Source: Strigamia acuminata (Eukaryota; Arthropoda; Chilopoda; Geophilomorpha; Linotaeniidae). Taken from it: 64,000 nt of DNA. The position numbers and the translations under genes are program-made. The stretch spans positions 19,034,001 to 19,098,000 of the forward strand of contig OX442316.1 in assembly GCA_949358305.1 (NCBI GenBank), written 5' to 3'. The notes below the pieces were generated by a model. That model did not search any database. It was given only the letters and a program-made list of their open reading frames with translations, and was not told the DNA's origin. Shown here piece by piece: positions 11,609 to 25,093 of the stretch (its first letter is position 1; every line of letters begins with the position of its first letter).

Positions 11609-12258
11609 CTATGACAAACCAAAAGCCTCTTTTCTTTTTCTTTTCGCCCAGACGGCAGCCTCCTTGATGTTCGAGTCGAATTCGTCCAAACAAATGACGA
11701 GGGGCGCGAGTGCGCCGCTGTCGACGACGCTCTGCGCCAATTCGGGCGTGTGTTTCGCGACCGACCGCAATACGAAGGCCGCTGCCTTTTTATAAAATCG
11801 CTGAACAACGGGAGAGGTGGTTGTTAATTGTCTACGCACACGAGCCATCTATTTTACGTTCTGGCCGGTGAGCGAATAGGCGAGTTGTGGCGAAATGTCT
11901 CCTTTGACGATCGCCTCCGCCAAACTGCAGCTAAGCTGAGCGAGGCGACACATCGCCAGCACGGCCGTCTGTTGGATCGCCGGAACCACGTCGAGCAACA
12001 GGGGACGAAGCAGAAGCATGACGCCTACATTTTTCATTTCACTTTTTAATTTTTTATTATTCCTGTACTTAATCACCTGCTTCCTGAAGAACGTCGATGT
12101 TCTGAGGTCTGGACGACAAGTCGGCGATGCATTGTACGAAATGCACACGGGCCTTCTGATATTGTTCAAAAACTGAAATGAATCGATCTGTGTTTTAGAA
12201 ATTTTTCAGTTTAATTCCATGTTTATGGACCTTGTAGTATTTGCCGAGTTGTAGACAT
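11609..12258 (-). CDS. SPAG6: Truncated SPAG6-like armadillo-repeat gene
   Basis: Four small exons (12258-12231, 12172-12077, 12024-11858, 11800-11609) encode about 160 residues. The start MSTTRQILQ, then FEQYQKARVHFVQ, LLRPLLLDVVPAIQQTA and RFYKKAAAFVLRSVAKHTPELAQ match the N-terminal third of SPAG6/PF16, an axonemal central-pair protein of motile cilia and sperm, with splice phases consistent throughout. Full-length SPAG6 has about 500 residues and eight armadillo repeats. Here the homology stops at KEAAVWA, followed by a basic tail (KRKRKEAFGLS) and a stop. No further SPAG6 exon is seen downstream before the receptor at 11474. It is either a 5' partial duplicate or a gene that lost its 3' part. 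Visible splice sites are intact, so it may be transcribed. Confidence 0.85.
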
Positions 12259-12631
12259 CTCTCGCGCTAGCAAATTCGTATCAAACCAGAAATGCCGCCA
12301 TTAAAACCGGAAACCAATAATAGTCTCACGTTTTCTCTATCGCCGAATCGAATAATTCATAATTACGATTTTCGTTCATGTTTTAATTATTTTAACTCAA
12401 AAATAAGTGTATCGTGATTATTTAACTATCTGGTAAAATTGTTGTACTTTACTGTATTAACTACGACACCGTTCTGCGGTTAGACGTTAGCTTTAACGAT
12501 CCGCCGGCACGAGCAGACATCGCGAAAACTCGAAATATTTAAAAATATACATATAAATATATCCGCCGGGGGACTTCAGATCGTCTCCAATTTTTGTATT
12601 CTGGACAAATTATTACACATTTTTAAACAAA

Positions 12632-13172
12632 ATGTTAAATAATTTTGTTTCGAGGCAGCATATTCGTCGCTATTTGTACACGGTAAATGTCGATCGATCA
12701 ATCCAAATGACAATACTCACAATTTATTTATTTTTGTGTTTCTAGTGGTCTACATTGTGTAAAGCAAAGGACCCGAAATCTGGCAAAATTCCCAGATTAC
12801 CCGACGCCGAATACCAAACGGCGCATCTGATCAAGGAAAAGGGGAAAATCTACGACAAAAAGCCGTTCAAGATGTCGTGCGAGCGGGGCAAAGTGTACAT
12901 GTGGTGCGCGTGTGGAAGAAGCAAAACACAGGTGCACATACGCGACTCAACTTTTAATTCAGTTGTTTGATTAATGAAATAATTTATTTCAGCCGTTGTG
13001 CGATGGCAGTCACAAGAATTTGAACCTGGGCCCGCCATCACCTAATAAACCGGTGAGATTCGTACCGAACGAAGACGGCGAGTTTTGGTTCTGCAATTGT
13101 AAACAGACGGACAACAGACCGTTTTGCGACGGCACTCACAAACGACAGGACATTCAAGAGGCAATTCGATAA
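12632..13172 (+). CDS. CISD3: CISD3-type mitochondrial CDGSH iron-sulfur protein
   Basis: Three exons: 12632-12682, 12746-12931 and 12993-13172 (about 138 residues). The N-terminus MLNNFVSRQHIRRYLYT is basic and hydrophobic without acid residues, like a matrix-targeting signal. Two complete CDGSH modules follow: CACGRSKTQPLCDGSH and CNCKQTDNRPFCDGTH, each with three Cys and one His that ligate a [2Fe-2S] cluster. Two modules and no membrane anchor identify the CISD3/MiNT type rather than mitoNEET or NAF-1. It acts in the mitochondrial matrix in iron and redox balance. It is head to head with the SPAG6-like fragment (374 bp apart). Confidence 0.93.
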
Positions 13173-13325
13173 AATGTTTGCTACATTTTTTCACTTTATT
13201 TTAATTACACACTGCCTTAACATACTTACATAATTGAAATGAAAATTTGTACAAGAAATAATAAAAAATAGTTATACAGTTAAACATTTGTGAACTTGTT
13301 TATAATGAAAAGCTGGTAATTAATT

Positions 13326-13371
<46 letters not shown>

Positions 13372-13893
13372 TCTGATTGCTACCAACAGTGAAATTTATC
13401 GCCCAAACAACAATTGATTAGCTCGAAAGGCGTCAAGTCAAAGTCATGTCATGGTTTATCACAATTAAAATGACAACGGAAAAAGCATTTAACAAAAAAA
13501 AGTATATAGAAATTTGAGAATAGAGAATGGCTATTATCATCATCATTATTTTCATCATCATCATCATCATCATTATTATGCGAGAATTTCTCAATATTTT
13601 TCCCCCTTTTAACGACTAGCTCGTGCAATAAATGTTTAAAGTTAAAGCACATTTCGCGGACAAATTCCCTTTTTTGGTAGGTGACCTTATATAATTCCAA
13701 TAAACAAATAACGAGAGTAAATCAATCAATCAATCAATCAATTAATAAATTGCCACAACAAAAAGAAAATCACATACTTCTTAAATTCGCAAAGTGGAAA
13801 AATAATCTGATGTTTACGAATGAGCATTCGGAAATAAGAAGACAACATTTAAACGACTTTTGTTGTTTCATTTTCTTTTTTTCTTTTCTTTTA
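13173..13893. other. Convergent 3' region of CISD3 and PIP4K2, with simple repeats
   Basis: Holds a (TTTA)n tract near 13323-13371 and an (ATC)n tract near 13538-13575. No gene seen. Confidence 0.5.
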
Positions 13894-15687
13894 CTACTCT
13901 ATGGCTTTACTGATGAAGTCGAGAAACCTCCTTCCGTACTGCTCAGGATGAACGGTTGATATTTCGGCTCCTGCGCCGTGCTTGACGGTCTTGGCCGCTT
14001 GCGCCGTCCGTTTTTTGATGCCGTAGTTGGTGAGCACGTCGATCAAACCCATAAAATAGATTTCTTTCCGAGGCGCATCTGAAATGTAACTTGCAACTTA
14101 ACTAACTACGGTAATTAAAAGATAAATGTTATTTTTTCATTCTACGCACGTTCGGAACACGGAAGAGCATAAATATCTATTTTGGGATCGATGTCGCCGT
14201 TGCGTATAAATCGTTCCCGGCCGAGCTGAGGACTGTCAGGTGGTGACAATTTGCCACTTCCCTGCGATTCGGTGTCGTCGTTGTCGGCGGGCGCTTCGTC
14301 CTCTTCCTCCTCTTCGCGTTCGCGATCCTCCTGCTCGGCTCTTTCGTTATCGTGAATACCGAGCAACAGACTATAATCCATCATGTTTAACTTGCTCAAA
14401 AACTGTAGAAACAAAACATAATCAAACATAATCAAACCAAACCACACCAAACAAAATAAAACAAAACAAAACAAAACAAAACAAAACAAAACAAAACACG
14501 CGTTATCGTTACAATTCAACTCTCGACTTTTGTTGCTTACTTCCACATCGGCGTTTAGATTTTGCAAAAGTTTTTCTCTGGCGTTGTCGCCGATGTGAAT
14601 CCGGACACCTTCGCGTACGAAATCGTTGTCTTTCAGCGTGGGCAACTCCTTTTCCTTCTCTTTGTCGCTGGCTTCCCGGTCGACGGTGGAGCCCTAAAAG
14701 GAAGAAAAAATAGATATTCAATTAAATAGAAAAAAGAACACATAATTTAATTTAATTTAATTTAATTTAATTTTCATTTAGTGTACCTTTAAATCGTACT
14801 TCCTGTGTATTGTCAGGTGATTGCTAAAAACGTGTCTAGAAACTACTACGTAGGTCTCCGTGCCCTCCACGGTGAGTCTGTACATGCCTAGATATTGGGG
14901 AAGAAGCGTTTTTCCATGCCGCTCAACTATGTACTTGAGGAAGAGACAAAATTCAATTTCCACAAAATTTAATAAATAAATAAATATATAAATAAATATT
15001 TACAGGATGATACTGTTTTAGCAGATAATGCATCTGTTCGACTTCCTCGCTGGTCAGAGTCTTTATGAAATAAGATCCGTCCCACGAGAAAAACAGACGA
15101 GCGCCACTGCGGCCGGTCGAATCCGTTAACAGCGGTTGATATTTCGAAAGAGAGTACTAGATACATTTCACGAGATAAATTTAAAAAAAAAACAAATCAG
15201 AATGATGACATTAGACGTTAATCGTTAGTACCCTAAAATCCGTATCGTCAATTTGAAATCTCTCTCTAATATTTCTGAAGACTAAAGGGCAATATTCTTT
15301 CACTTTGAAATGACTCGGCATGTTCTCTCTGCAAACGAAAAATGAATATTCATCGAGTACAAGCTGAAAGAGGGCAGTCTACAGTTTACTTGTTGAAAAA
15401 ATGGTTGTCCACTTTGATTTTGCTGTACGCCTTGAAATCGTCGGGCATGAGCATGACGGGGATGCTCACGTGGGCCAACTCGCGAATCTGAGGGCGAAAA
15501 GGTGGAAATAAATGGATTCATTTGCATGATTTGCTTTTGTTTTTCTACTGGTTTTTCTCACCGTGTGATTCACGCCCCACATGAAAACACTGAGCAAAGG
15601 TTCGTTCGCTCGGAAAAGTTTCACCTTCTGGTGCTTAACTTTTAGCTTCTTTTTAATCTTGCAACTCGCCGTGGTCACAGCTGCCAT
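13894..15687 (-). CDS. PIP4K2: Phosphatidylinositol-5-phosphate 4-kinase (type II PIP kinase)
   Basis: A multi-exon gene of about 410 residues that converts PI5P to PI(4,5)P2 at cytosolic and endomembrane surfaces. It starts [19 protein letters not shown] (15687). Conserved blocks follow in order: [45 protein letters not shown] (catalytic Lys), [20 protein letters not shown] (HRKYDLKGS is the IDLKGS-like motif), [11 protein letters not shown] (catalytic Asp), an acidic linker rich in Glu/Asp ([11 protein letters not shown]), [14 protein letters not shown] (DFG-equivalent ID) and the end [20 protein letters not shown]. The activation loop [15 protein letters not shown] is the type II (PIP4K) form, not PIP5K. 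One intron (about 14410-14500) contains a (CAAAA)n repeat. It is head to head with WDR12. Confidence 0.95.
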
Positions 15688-16089
15688 GGTTCGATCCAGC
15701 TTGAAATCTTTTTCGTTTTTAATTGCTAGGAGACTAAGCGAAAGCTATCATCCTAGGCTAGGCTAGGCTAGGCTATGCTACGCTATGGCCGCTCGCTTCT
15801 CTCGCTCGCGGTGCTGGTGTCGTACTGCGGGAAGACAGGAAGGACTAGATCCAGGAGCGGCTAATTCCAACGATCGAGATCGCAATCGTCGCAATCGTCG
15901 CATCCGACGGAAAACCTTTTTATTCTCGACGCAAATTTATTGATAATTTTTCTGTTTACCTCGATCGCTCGTTTTCTTTAGTTTTCGTTCTGCGCGGTAG
16001 GCACAGAACGAATCTGCGGTCGAGAGATTGGTTCTTTACTTAGCATTGGCAGCATTGGCAGCATTGGTGGAACCACGAGGAGATTGGAA
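15688..16089. promoter_or_regulatory. Divergent promoter region of PIP4K2 and WDR12
   Basis: About 400 bp between two divergent ATGs. It contains a CTAGG-type repeat (15753-15780) and a short GCATTGGCA repeat near 16040. No coding sequence seen. Confidence 0.45.
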
Positions 16090-17820
16090 ATGGCTAATAA
16101 CGCTAATAATAAGCAAATTCAAGTGAAGTTTTTTACGAAGAAAGAACGGTAACGTCAAATTTCACCGATCGTTTCTTTGGATTTCTGATTGTGATTCCCC
16201 CATTTGTGATTATATTAGGTTTGCTTTGCCGAGTTTTCCTTATTCGATTCCGTCAAATGTGACCGTCGTGGAATTAAGTAACCTCATCAACAGTTTGCTC
16301 AAAGGTAATGTAATCAATTACATCAAATTCGTGCGGACAAATGGATAGGTGGATAATGGTTTTATTTTATTTTTGTAGACCACATCCAATATGAAGTGGA
16401 GAAGGAATTTGATTTCATCGTCGCGAACGAGTTCCTGCGCGTGCCGCTGGGCCAGCACCTGGAAAGCAAAGAAATTTCCACCGTAATATTATTATTAATA
16501 GAAGAAGAAGAAGAAGAATATATATGAAAGTGTCACGACGTTAATATTTGTAGGAAACCGTCGTGGATATAGAATACGTGGAGAAATGTGCTCCCCCTTC
16601 GCCCAAACAAAGTCTGCTGCACGATGACTGGGTGAGCGCGGTGCGTTCGAACGCTTCTTGGATCTTGACCGGCTGCTACGACAACACGCTTCACCTGTGG
16701 TCGTTGGACGGGGAACACAAATTGACCATCCCGGGCCACTTGCAAGCGGTAAAAGCCGTCGCTTGGCTCAACCGAGAAGGCAAATACCGAATTCTCAAAA
16801 ACATAAATACATTAACCAATTAATTAATTAATTAATTAATTAATCAAATAGATGCGAACACGTTGTGTTTCGTGAGCACCTCCTTTGACCAGACGTGTAT
16901 GATGTGGGAATGGAAACCTCAAACAAATTCGGTCGATTGCATCTACATATGCAGGGGACACGCCAACACAATTCTGTGCGTTGATGCCGAAACCACAGGC
17001 CAAAAAGTAATAGATTAGAGCATTAATTTTATTTAAAAAATTAACCAACTCGTTATTTCTGTCTAGTTTGCAACGGGTTCGTGGGACAAAATGATAAAGG
17101 TTTGGTCGTCGTTACCGGACGAGTCGGAAGATACGGACAGGAAAAGACTCAAGACCGAAGGCGGATCACATTCGAAAACAAGAGTACACGCTCGTGTGTT
17201 GATTTTTGATTTTTAATTTTAATTTTAAATGATTTAATTGTACTAGACACCCGTGATGACGTTGTCCGGTCACAAGGAGGCCGTGACGGCGGTTCAGTGG
17301 ATCGAATCGAACGAGTTGTGTTCGGCGTCGTGGGATCACACCATTCGGTTGTGGGACGTGGAAATGGGAGGGATCAAATCCGAAATGGTGGGAACGAAAA
17401 ATTTCATCGACATCGCATATTCGCCGCTGAATCGTCTAATAGTTTCCGGTTCGACCGACCGCCACGTGCGACTTTGGGATTGCAGGCAAAGCAGTGAGTA
17501 GAATTGGAAAATTGATTATTATTAATTTGTTATTGATTTATTAATTTGTAATTTCAGATGCAGCGGTGGTGCAGAACGTGTTTACGTCGCACAATGGCTG
17601 GATCACGTGCGTTCAGTGGGCGCCCGTGGACGCGACGAAATTCGTGTCGGGCTCTTACGACTCGTTGCTCAAGCTGTGGGACATGCGGAGTTGCAAGGCG
17701 CCGCTCTACGATTTATCTGGACACAAAGAGCAAGTTCTGTGCTGCGATTGGTCGCGGAACGATTGCATATTAAGTGGAGGCTCCGATAATCAGTTGAAAG
17801 TGTTCAAGTATAATAATTGA
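16090..17820 (+). CDS. WDR12: WDR12/Ytm1 ribosome-biogenesis WD40 protein
   Basis: Multi-exon, about 420 residues. An N-terminal ubiquitin-like NLE domain ([25 protein letters not shown] within the first 90 residues) precedes seven WD40 repeats, for example [50 protein letters not shown] and [15 protein letters not shown]. This is the domain order of WDR12, the Ytm1 member of the PeBoW complex (with Pes1 and Bop1) needed for 27S/32S pre-rRNA processing and 60S assembly in the nucleolus. The NLE domain is what the Rea1 MIDAS binds to release the complex. The ATG at 16090 begins exon 1; the gene ends with FKYNN. One intron near 16820-16850 holds a (TTAA)n tract. Confidence 0.95.
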
Positions 17821-20800
17821 AGTGTTTAAAGACAAAGAGTGTAACACGGGACTCAATAAAAAGGCTTTAACTCGTCAAATGTCAAACATAAAATTTTTTT
17901 TATTGATTTTTCAGGTGATTTTAACAAAACAAGATTTTTATTTTTTATTTATTTATTTATTTATTTATTTTATATCAGATTGGCGCTGGCCCTTGGTTCT
18001 AAAATTGTTTTTCTGTACAATCTACTTCATCTTTCTAGTCTCATCATTGGTACAGTAATAAAAAAAGAAATAATTTATAGTTGTTAACAGTTTGAAAAAT
18101 AAAACTGTTTAAAATATGATTTCTTCATTTCTTGCATTTTTTTCCCCCTCTCTCCCTCTCTCTCTCTCTATTCAAAACTCAACAGTTTAGAAAGATTTTA
18201 ACACTTAAGTTTCAGCAAAAAAAACTACTTGCGCCTACACAGCACTAGTTGCTGCGCGGCGAATGAAAAATGGAGCGGCACATTGGTGTCCCCGTCATCC
18301 ACGGCCATCCGCTTCTCAAAAAAAGAAACTAAATACAAATTGCAATTCGAACGAACGAACGGCCCGCACCCAAAAAACGACAATTTCTGTTTATATATAT
18401 ATTCAAATGTGTTGTGGAATGTAAATATTAAATAATAACGAAATCAACGTTCAGTCTTGAGCTTTTCCGTGTTACAAAAGCGCAAGTGACAGCAAAACGA
18501 TAGCGTTGCAACGTGCAATTTTTGTTCCTTTTATTGCAGTGAGCTGAGGCACCGGGTAATAACATTTAAAGATGGTTTTTGTTTTGCATCGTTTCAATTT
18601 GGTAAAATACGTTCGAATTGCATCGCCATTGATTTGCTGTTACCAGATGGAAGACAATTGGACATGAACAAGCAACAATTAACAAATTTTTAATTTAAAA
18701 AAATAAAATGTAATTAATTAACTAATTAATTGAATAAAAGAAAAGTGGATGCGGGCGGTTCTCGGTAAAAAGGCGTTTTAGGAAAATAAATCCAATAAAA
18801 TGTCTGTTTCTTTTTTCTCTTCTATTTTCTTTTAAAAACTAGAGAAGGGCAGTGCAATTGTATAAGGGGGTACCACCAATGAACGATACAGATGTACCAT
18901 TTACAAAGTCAAAATTTTATAAGGCAGCATTTCGACTACCTGAAACAATTTTCTCTTAAATTTACACGAAAAAAGGAAAAAAATATATAAACCGAGAGGC
19001 TTTATTTTTTGTTCTATTAAACCAGACCCCAACCTCGATACAACACCTCCGTTCACCAATGTGCAACTCTTAATTTTATACACATTTTTCAATGTCAAAC
19101 CGGTTTGTTTGCATCCACAATCCCAACCTGGGACACAATAGTGACATCGTTTTGTTCCTCACACAATTCATATAAAAATAGTACCTTTTTAAAATTTAAA
19201 ATTTAAAATTTAAAAAAAAAACACAAAATTTCCACTAATTTCAAAAAGAACAAATAAAAAACACAATAAAGAAAAAATTAAGAAAATTCATCAAAACAAT
19301 GGCATCTCTGAACAAATGAATACAAATTGCTCTAGTCTCTAAAACCTGCAAATTACTGAAATTCGTCCTTAAATATTAAAATTTGTACACGTAAAAATTG
19401 GTCCAATCGACATTTGCCAGCAGTAATAATAATTAAACGACAAATCCTTTTTTTTAAATTCGAAAATGCCAAATGTTTTGATTCGGATTTAAAAACTTTC
19501 CTTGAAAATAGAATTATACACTATATACAGGAAATATAAAATTAAAATGAAAACAATTAAAAAATCAAAAAATCAAAAATAGAAAAAATAGAAAAAATAG
19601 AAAAAACAAAATGACTAATTCACTCAATTATATTTTCTTTTAAAATTCAAATATCAGAAGAAAAAAAATAATAAAAAATAAAAATAAAAAATGCTCTTGC
19701 CACATTCGAATTTTCGCGCTCTTATCAATTCTATATATCTATCTTTCTTTCGTTCTTTCTTTTCCATTTCGTTTTTCATTGCTGCATTGTTTCCATGAAC
19801 TGGAAAGACGTGGAATGGGAGAGGAGGCGTCGTCAAATTAGCTCCAAGGACCTTTGTGCTCTCTGCTCTCACTCTTAAAATGTTTTTAAATCTCGGAGCT
19901 CTTTTCATTCCACCATCTTGTTTTCACCTCCCAAATTTTCACAACTAGAAACTATATATGTTTTCTTTTTTTTTCATTTTTTTTCGTTTTTTTTTTCTTC
20001 TTAAAACTAATCTACGCTCTATTTTAACTAGTTTAATCTACTTGTTCATGACTACAAACTACAAAAATTTATATCTAAGTTTCAACTACGACACGACAAA
20101 AATGTTGCGGGACAATTGAATTACCGTAACGCACATTTTTCTAAGGACACAAAAAACAAAACGGAATCTACACATGAGAATTCAACTATGAGAGATGTCT
20201 GTGTACATCAAACTCTTTCTTCTTTTTTACATTACAATCGTGTAATTTCTAAATAAAAACAAAGAAATAAAAAACAAAACCAAAAAATAAAAGATTAAGA
20301 GTTTGATTCACACTTCAACTATTTTTTTTTTTTTTTTGGTTTTTTAAATTTATAACTACACATCGCTAATCGATTTCTTTTTTTTTTTTTGTTTTTTTTT
20401 TTCGTTTTTTTTTTCCCCCAAAACTACAAAATTTTTGGAATTCCATTTTCATTAATTTGAAAATTATTCATTAAAAAGCAAAATGAGAAAGAAAAAAAAA
20501 GAAAAAACAATCATCGTTTCAACAATTGTAACAAGTGAAATATGTTATTAATTTTTCTTTTTTTCTTTTTGTTGTTTTGCTACGGTACAAGTACAGTACT
20601 TTGTGTTGTCGTGGCTACACGTCGTGATAAAATTGTTAACAGTCTCGTACAATTGGTTGTTTAAAAAATAGCTTTTTTCTTTACTTTTAGGAATCAATAG
20701 CAAAATAAAGTATAATAAACTCTTCGCATTAACTAGAATTTTCTGTAACCTTGCAAAGAGGTCGAAAAATCTGCTCGGTACGGTAACGGTAACGATAGTT

Positions 20801-22532
20801 TAAATCGTTTGTTCAATGTATACTGGCTACTAAAACCTCTTTCGTTCGTTTTAAGACTAAAAATACGTCGTTACCGGGGCAACGAAAAAAATCAACTCGA
20901 GTCGCCTTGACCCTCTCACCATTCAAGAGATAAATCTTTTTATATCGTTATAAAAAACTTAAAAAAATATTATTCTTTTTTACTTATCCTTTACTTAATT
21001 CATTTATTTATTTACTTGTTTGTTTATTTATTTATTTTTTTCATTAAACTTCTCGCAAACTTTGATTCGAAAATGAGCATTGTTCAGTAAATGTTTGAAA
21101 AACTGAGAAATTTTTGTTAAATTTGTTTTGTCGTTTGCTACAGCGCTCTAATGCCGAACTGTCAAAGCGGATCTAAAAAACTCGTTGCTGAGATTCGTTA
21201 TATCGTAGATAGATATAGAAATCGTGTAAGAAAAACGGTTATGAAAATAGTTGCTAACACAACAACTCGCTTCAATGGTGTGGAGAGGATCAAAGGACCA
21301 ATTGTAATTGTAATATACTAATATGAAATGATCGTAATCATCGCTATTCGCTATTGCAAACCCATATTCATTACTCATTAGAATCATTTTTCATTAAGTT
21401 TCAATAAGTTTCATTTTTCATATTCGCATATATGCCGATATGATGAAATTTTCTCTTTCTTTTTATCTTCTTCTTCTTTCAATTTTTGCCCAGATATTCA
21501 TATTCATATTCAAATTCATATTCACTTCACTTCACGTGTATACACACTGCACACACACAAAACGAACGTTCAAGTAAAAGGGAAACGTGTTTACACTAAT
21601 CGTCAACAACAAATACTACTTGTATTTAAAAGTTTGAAACGCAAAAAGGAAACGAACAAGAGAAAACGAGAAAATGAGAAATAAAAAATAAATCATTTCG
21701 GTATTAGTTGTTTCCCTGCTGAGTAAAAAGGCACGTTTGTCTAGACCTAAGCAAAAAATTGAAGCCTTTTTTTTTTTTTTTTTAGTTAGAATAGTTACAA
21801 TAGTCGCTAGTCGGTCGGTCGGTCCTTTTGCCAAGAAATTAACCAGACAAATTAATCAATCAATCGATCAAACAAAATCCACAACTCAATTCACTCGTCC
21901 CTCGGAGTCCTCGTGTTGATGGGGGAAAAAGGCAACACGAAGCTCGTTTGTCGTAGTCCTCGTTTAAAATTAACTAATATTCCAGCTTCAATTTACGACT
22001 AAAAATGATGAAAAACCAAAACAACTTGCCACTTCGCATCGGATGCAAGCCCGCCCGTCGTATGTACACACGCACGTCAACGGAAAACCACTCACCGCCT
22101 CCGCCTCCGCCTCCATCTCCAACTCCGCCTCCATCTCCATCTCCATCTCCATCTTCTCGATCGCCTTTGTCTTGTTGCGACAACTAAAAATAACTTGTAT
22201 GATAACGAGCGTCCATCGGAGAAAAGTTTCATCGCGAATTGTCGACTGTCAAAAAGGAGGGAAAGAAAAGAAAAATCACTGGTCTGTAGAACACGAATCC
22301 ACATCTTCTGTGCGCGTTGGGTACGGGTACAAGAATCCGTCGTTTTGGGAAACCGAATTTAAAAAAAGTCTGAAGAAAGGAAGCATGGCCCCTATTCGGG
22401 CATCGAACCGGGAAAAGACGAGGGCTGGCGACAACCTACAATTCAAATTAAAAATTAAAAATTCGCAATTTGCAACTCGCTCGTATATTTATTTATTTAT
22501 TTATTTATTTATTTACCCTTTGTTTTGTCGTT
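17821..22532. other. 4.7-kb AT-rich region, probably long 3' UTR of the RBMS gene
   Basis: No conventional gene is visible. The stretch is full of homopolymers, (TTTA)n and poly-T/A runs. It follows the last RBMS coding exon on the minus strand, and shep/RBMS genes often have long 3' UTRs, so this is the simplest reading. One short coding-like block (18225-18314) is described separately. A TCCATC/CTCCGC hexamer-like repeat occurs at 22098-22160. Confidence 0.4.
18225..18314 (-). other. Possible orphan terminal exon
   Basis: A 29-codon open stretch ending in TAG, preceded on the minus strand by a pyrimidine tract and AG (TTTCTTTTTTTGAG). It is distinctly more GC-rich than the AT-rich DNA on either side and reads KRMAVDDGDTNVPLHF in its first half, ending QQLVLCRRK. 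It could be an alternative 3' exon of the RBMS gene upstream on this strand, whose exons end in phase 0, or chance. Coding status is unproven. Confidence 0.25.
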
Positions 22533-25040
22533 TTACTTGGCAGCCGATTGATAAGTTTGGTAGTGGTGTTGCTGATCTTCGGGGTTACCCGCCGCCCCAC
22601 TAACAGGTACGCTGGTTGCATTGTTAGGATCCTAAATTTAAAATTAAAAAATTAAAAAAATTGAGAAATTATAAATTTTCACTTCATTCATTTACCTCAG
22701 CCACGGCCAAAGGCTGCATCATGGTGGCGGCAGCTTGCGTGTACATTTGTTGGTAACTCGGATGTGGGCCGGCCACATACTGAAACGACAACGGGAGTTT
22801 AGCAAGTTGTATTTTGAGAAGCGAGCAAATGAACGAACGAACGAACGAACGAACGAACGAACGGAGTTCGGAACCGTCACCACAAACAAAATGAGGAGGA
22901 ATAGCCAGCCAAGCCAAGCACGGGGAAGCAATTTAACCCAAACAAATTAAAGTCATTGAAAGAGTTACCTGAACGAGTAGTCTAAACTTCAAGATGAACT
23001 CGGACGATCAAAATTTAATTATAACAAGTGAAAAAAAAAACAAGTTATAAATAAATAAATAAATAAATAAAATAAAAATGTACAAGAAAGAAAAAAGAAA
23101 TTTATTTAAAAATCAACTCCTGATCAATAAATAAGGTAATAAAAACAAACATTACAAAAAAAAGAGAAAAAATTAACAAATATAATAATTTGCCGTATAA
23201 ACCCCGCTAGAAATGACGAACCGTTTAATATCCCGATCTAACACCTAAACCCTAATTATCCCTAAAACCTAAACCGCTACTACACATTAATTATATAATT
23301 AAAATTTAAAAATTTAAATTTAAAGTTAAAATTAAAATTAATAATGGTAACATTAACTTGGACTTGGCTGGTTGGTGGTGAATTAAAATGGACAAATGGA
23401 TTAGACTACAGAGAAGTGGGCTCTTCGCCTACCGATCCGCCGCCGAGTTGAAGCTGACTCATCTGCGTTGCGAGCTGCGGCATCATTCCGCCATAGTGTA
23501 AAGCGCTCGGATCCACCGATGACGGAATTATCTTGAAAGTAAAGCAAACACACGACGTCAAGAAACGAATCGATCGCTGAAAAAATGAATTAATTAATTA
23601 CTTGTGCCATGTGCGGCTGCATAATGTATTGGGGCGGCATCCACGTGGTCCCCGCTGGAAGAGAGTAACTGGAGACGGGGTTCGTGTAACGTTGAAAACC
23701 CACTTGCGACGGTACAATCTGAGTCGGCACCCTGAGAATTTAAAATGAAAATGAAATGAAATAAATTGTAAATGTGAAAAGAAATGATGTACGGTACCCA
23801 TTTTGAGGCATCGTTTGGTCGTAGGTCAACGGGATTCCCTCTCCTTCCCTCCATATGCTGCGATGCTCTTGATTTTTGTACTGATTTCTCTTCTTGTTGC
23901 CACCGTCTGCAAATTTGACCAAGAGGGGTTCCTTCGCTCCAGTGATGTATTTGCCGTTGAAGGCAGAAATGATCTGTTCGCATTTTTCTTTGGATTCCAT
24001 TCTGAGACCGTAAATTGAAATTAGACAAAAATTGTTTCGCTTGCTTTAGCTAGGTTACTCACCTCGCAAACCCAACGCCCCTACTCTGGCCATTTGCATC
24101 CCTCAAAATGCGAGTAGAGATAACAGTACCGTAAGGAGTCAGCATCGCCTCCAAATCACTCTCCGACATGTAAATTGGCAGATTAGCAATGTACAAATTT
24201 GTGGGATCTTGTTCCTGTTGCTGATTCCATAAAAGCGCGAATTCAAATTCATTTACAGTTCTGAAGTTGACGTTGCTCCACAGTTTTACCTTTGCCATTT
24301 GAGCCTGAAAGCCTTTCGCTTGTAGCGATTTAACTGCAGCTTCGGCAGCCGATGGAGATTCGAAATCGACAAATCCATATCCTAATTGTCATTCCAATTA
24401 AAATTACAATTACAATTACAATTTAAACAACACTTTGACTTTTTTTCCTTTACCTTTACACTTATTCGTGTTCTTGTCAAGTATTGCCTTTGTAGAAATT
24501 ATCGTTCCATAACTAGCGGTAGGTTACAATGTTAATTAATTAATTTTAATTCAACAATTTTAATGCACTCACTCCAGGCAGAGGCTGACGAGGTCTTTGT
24601 CTGAAGTAGTCTCCGGGAGTGCACGGATATAGAGGTTCGTTTTACTCAATTGCTCGCCAATGCCAGTAGTCGATCCGGTCAGCGATCCTGTGTTGCTGTT
24701 GTTACTGCTCGATGTTGATGGACTGGCAGCAGCAGGCACGCGACTCATCTGGTAAGCCTAAACCGAAAAATAATGCATTTTGTATTCGAATACTTCTAAC
24801 ATTTGCAATTTATTGCCAATTCAACTTACAACAGTTGGTTGATAGTTGCCGTAATGTGGTGCCTGCGTGGGCAGCGGGGTGGCATATCGAGGCAAGTACG
24901 ACGGCCAGCTACCTTGCGGTCGGTGGTACGACGAAAGGTTGGAAGATGCCGCGCCACTGCTCGTCGACACCAAATTGGCGTTGTTGTTAGTGCGCGATTT
25001 CACGTTGTACATCGGCCGTTGTTGTTGTTGCTGCTGCTGC

Positions 25041-25093
<53 letters not shown>

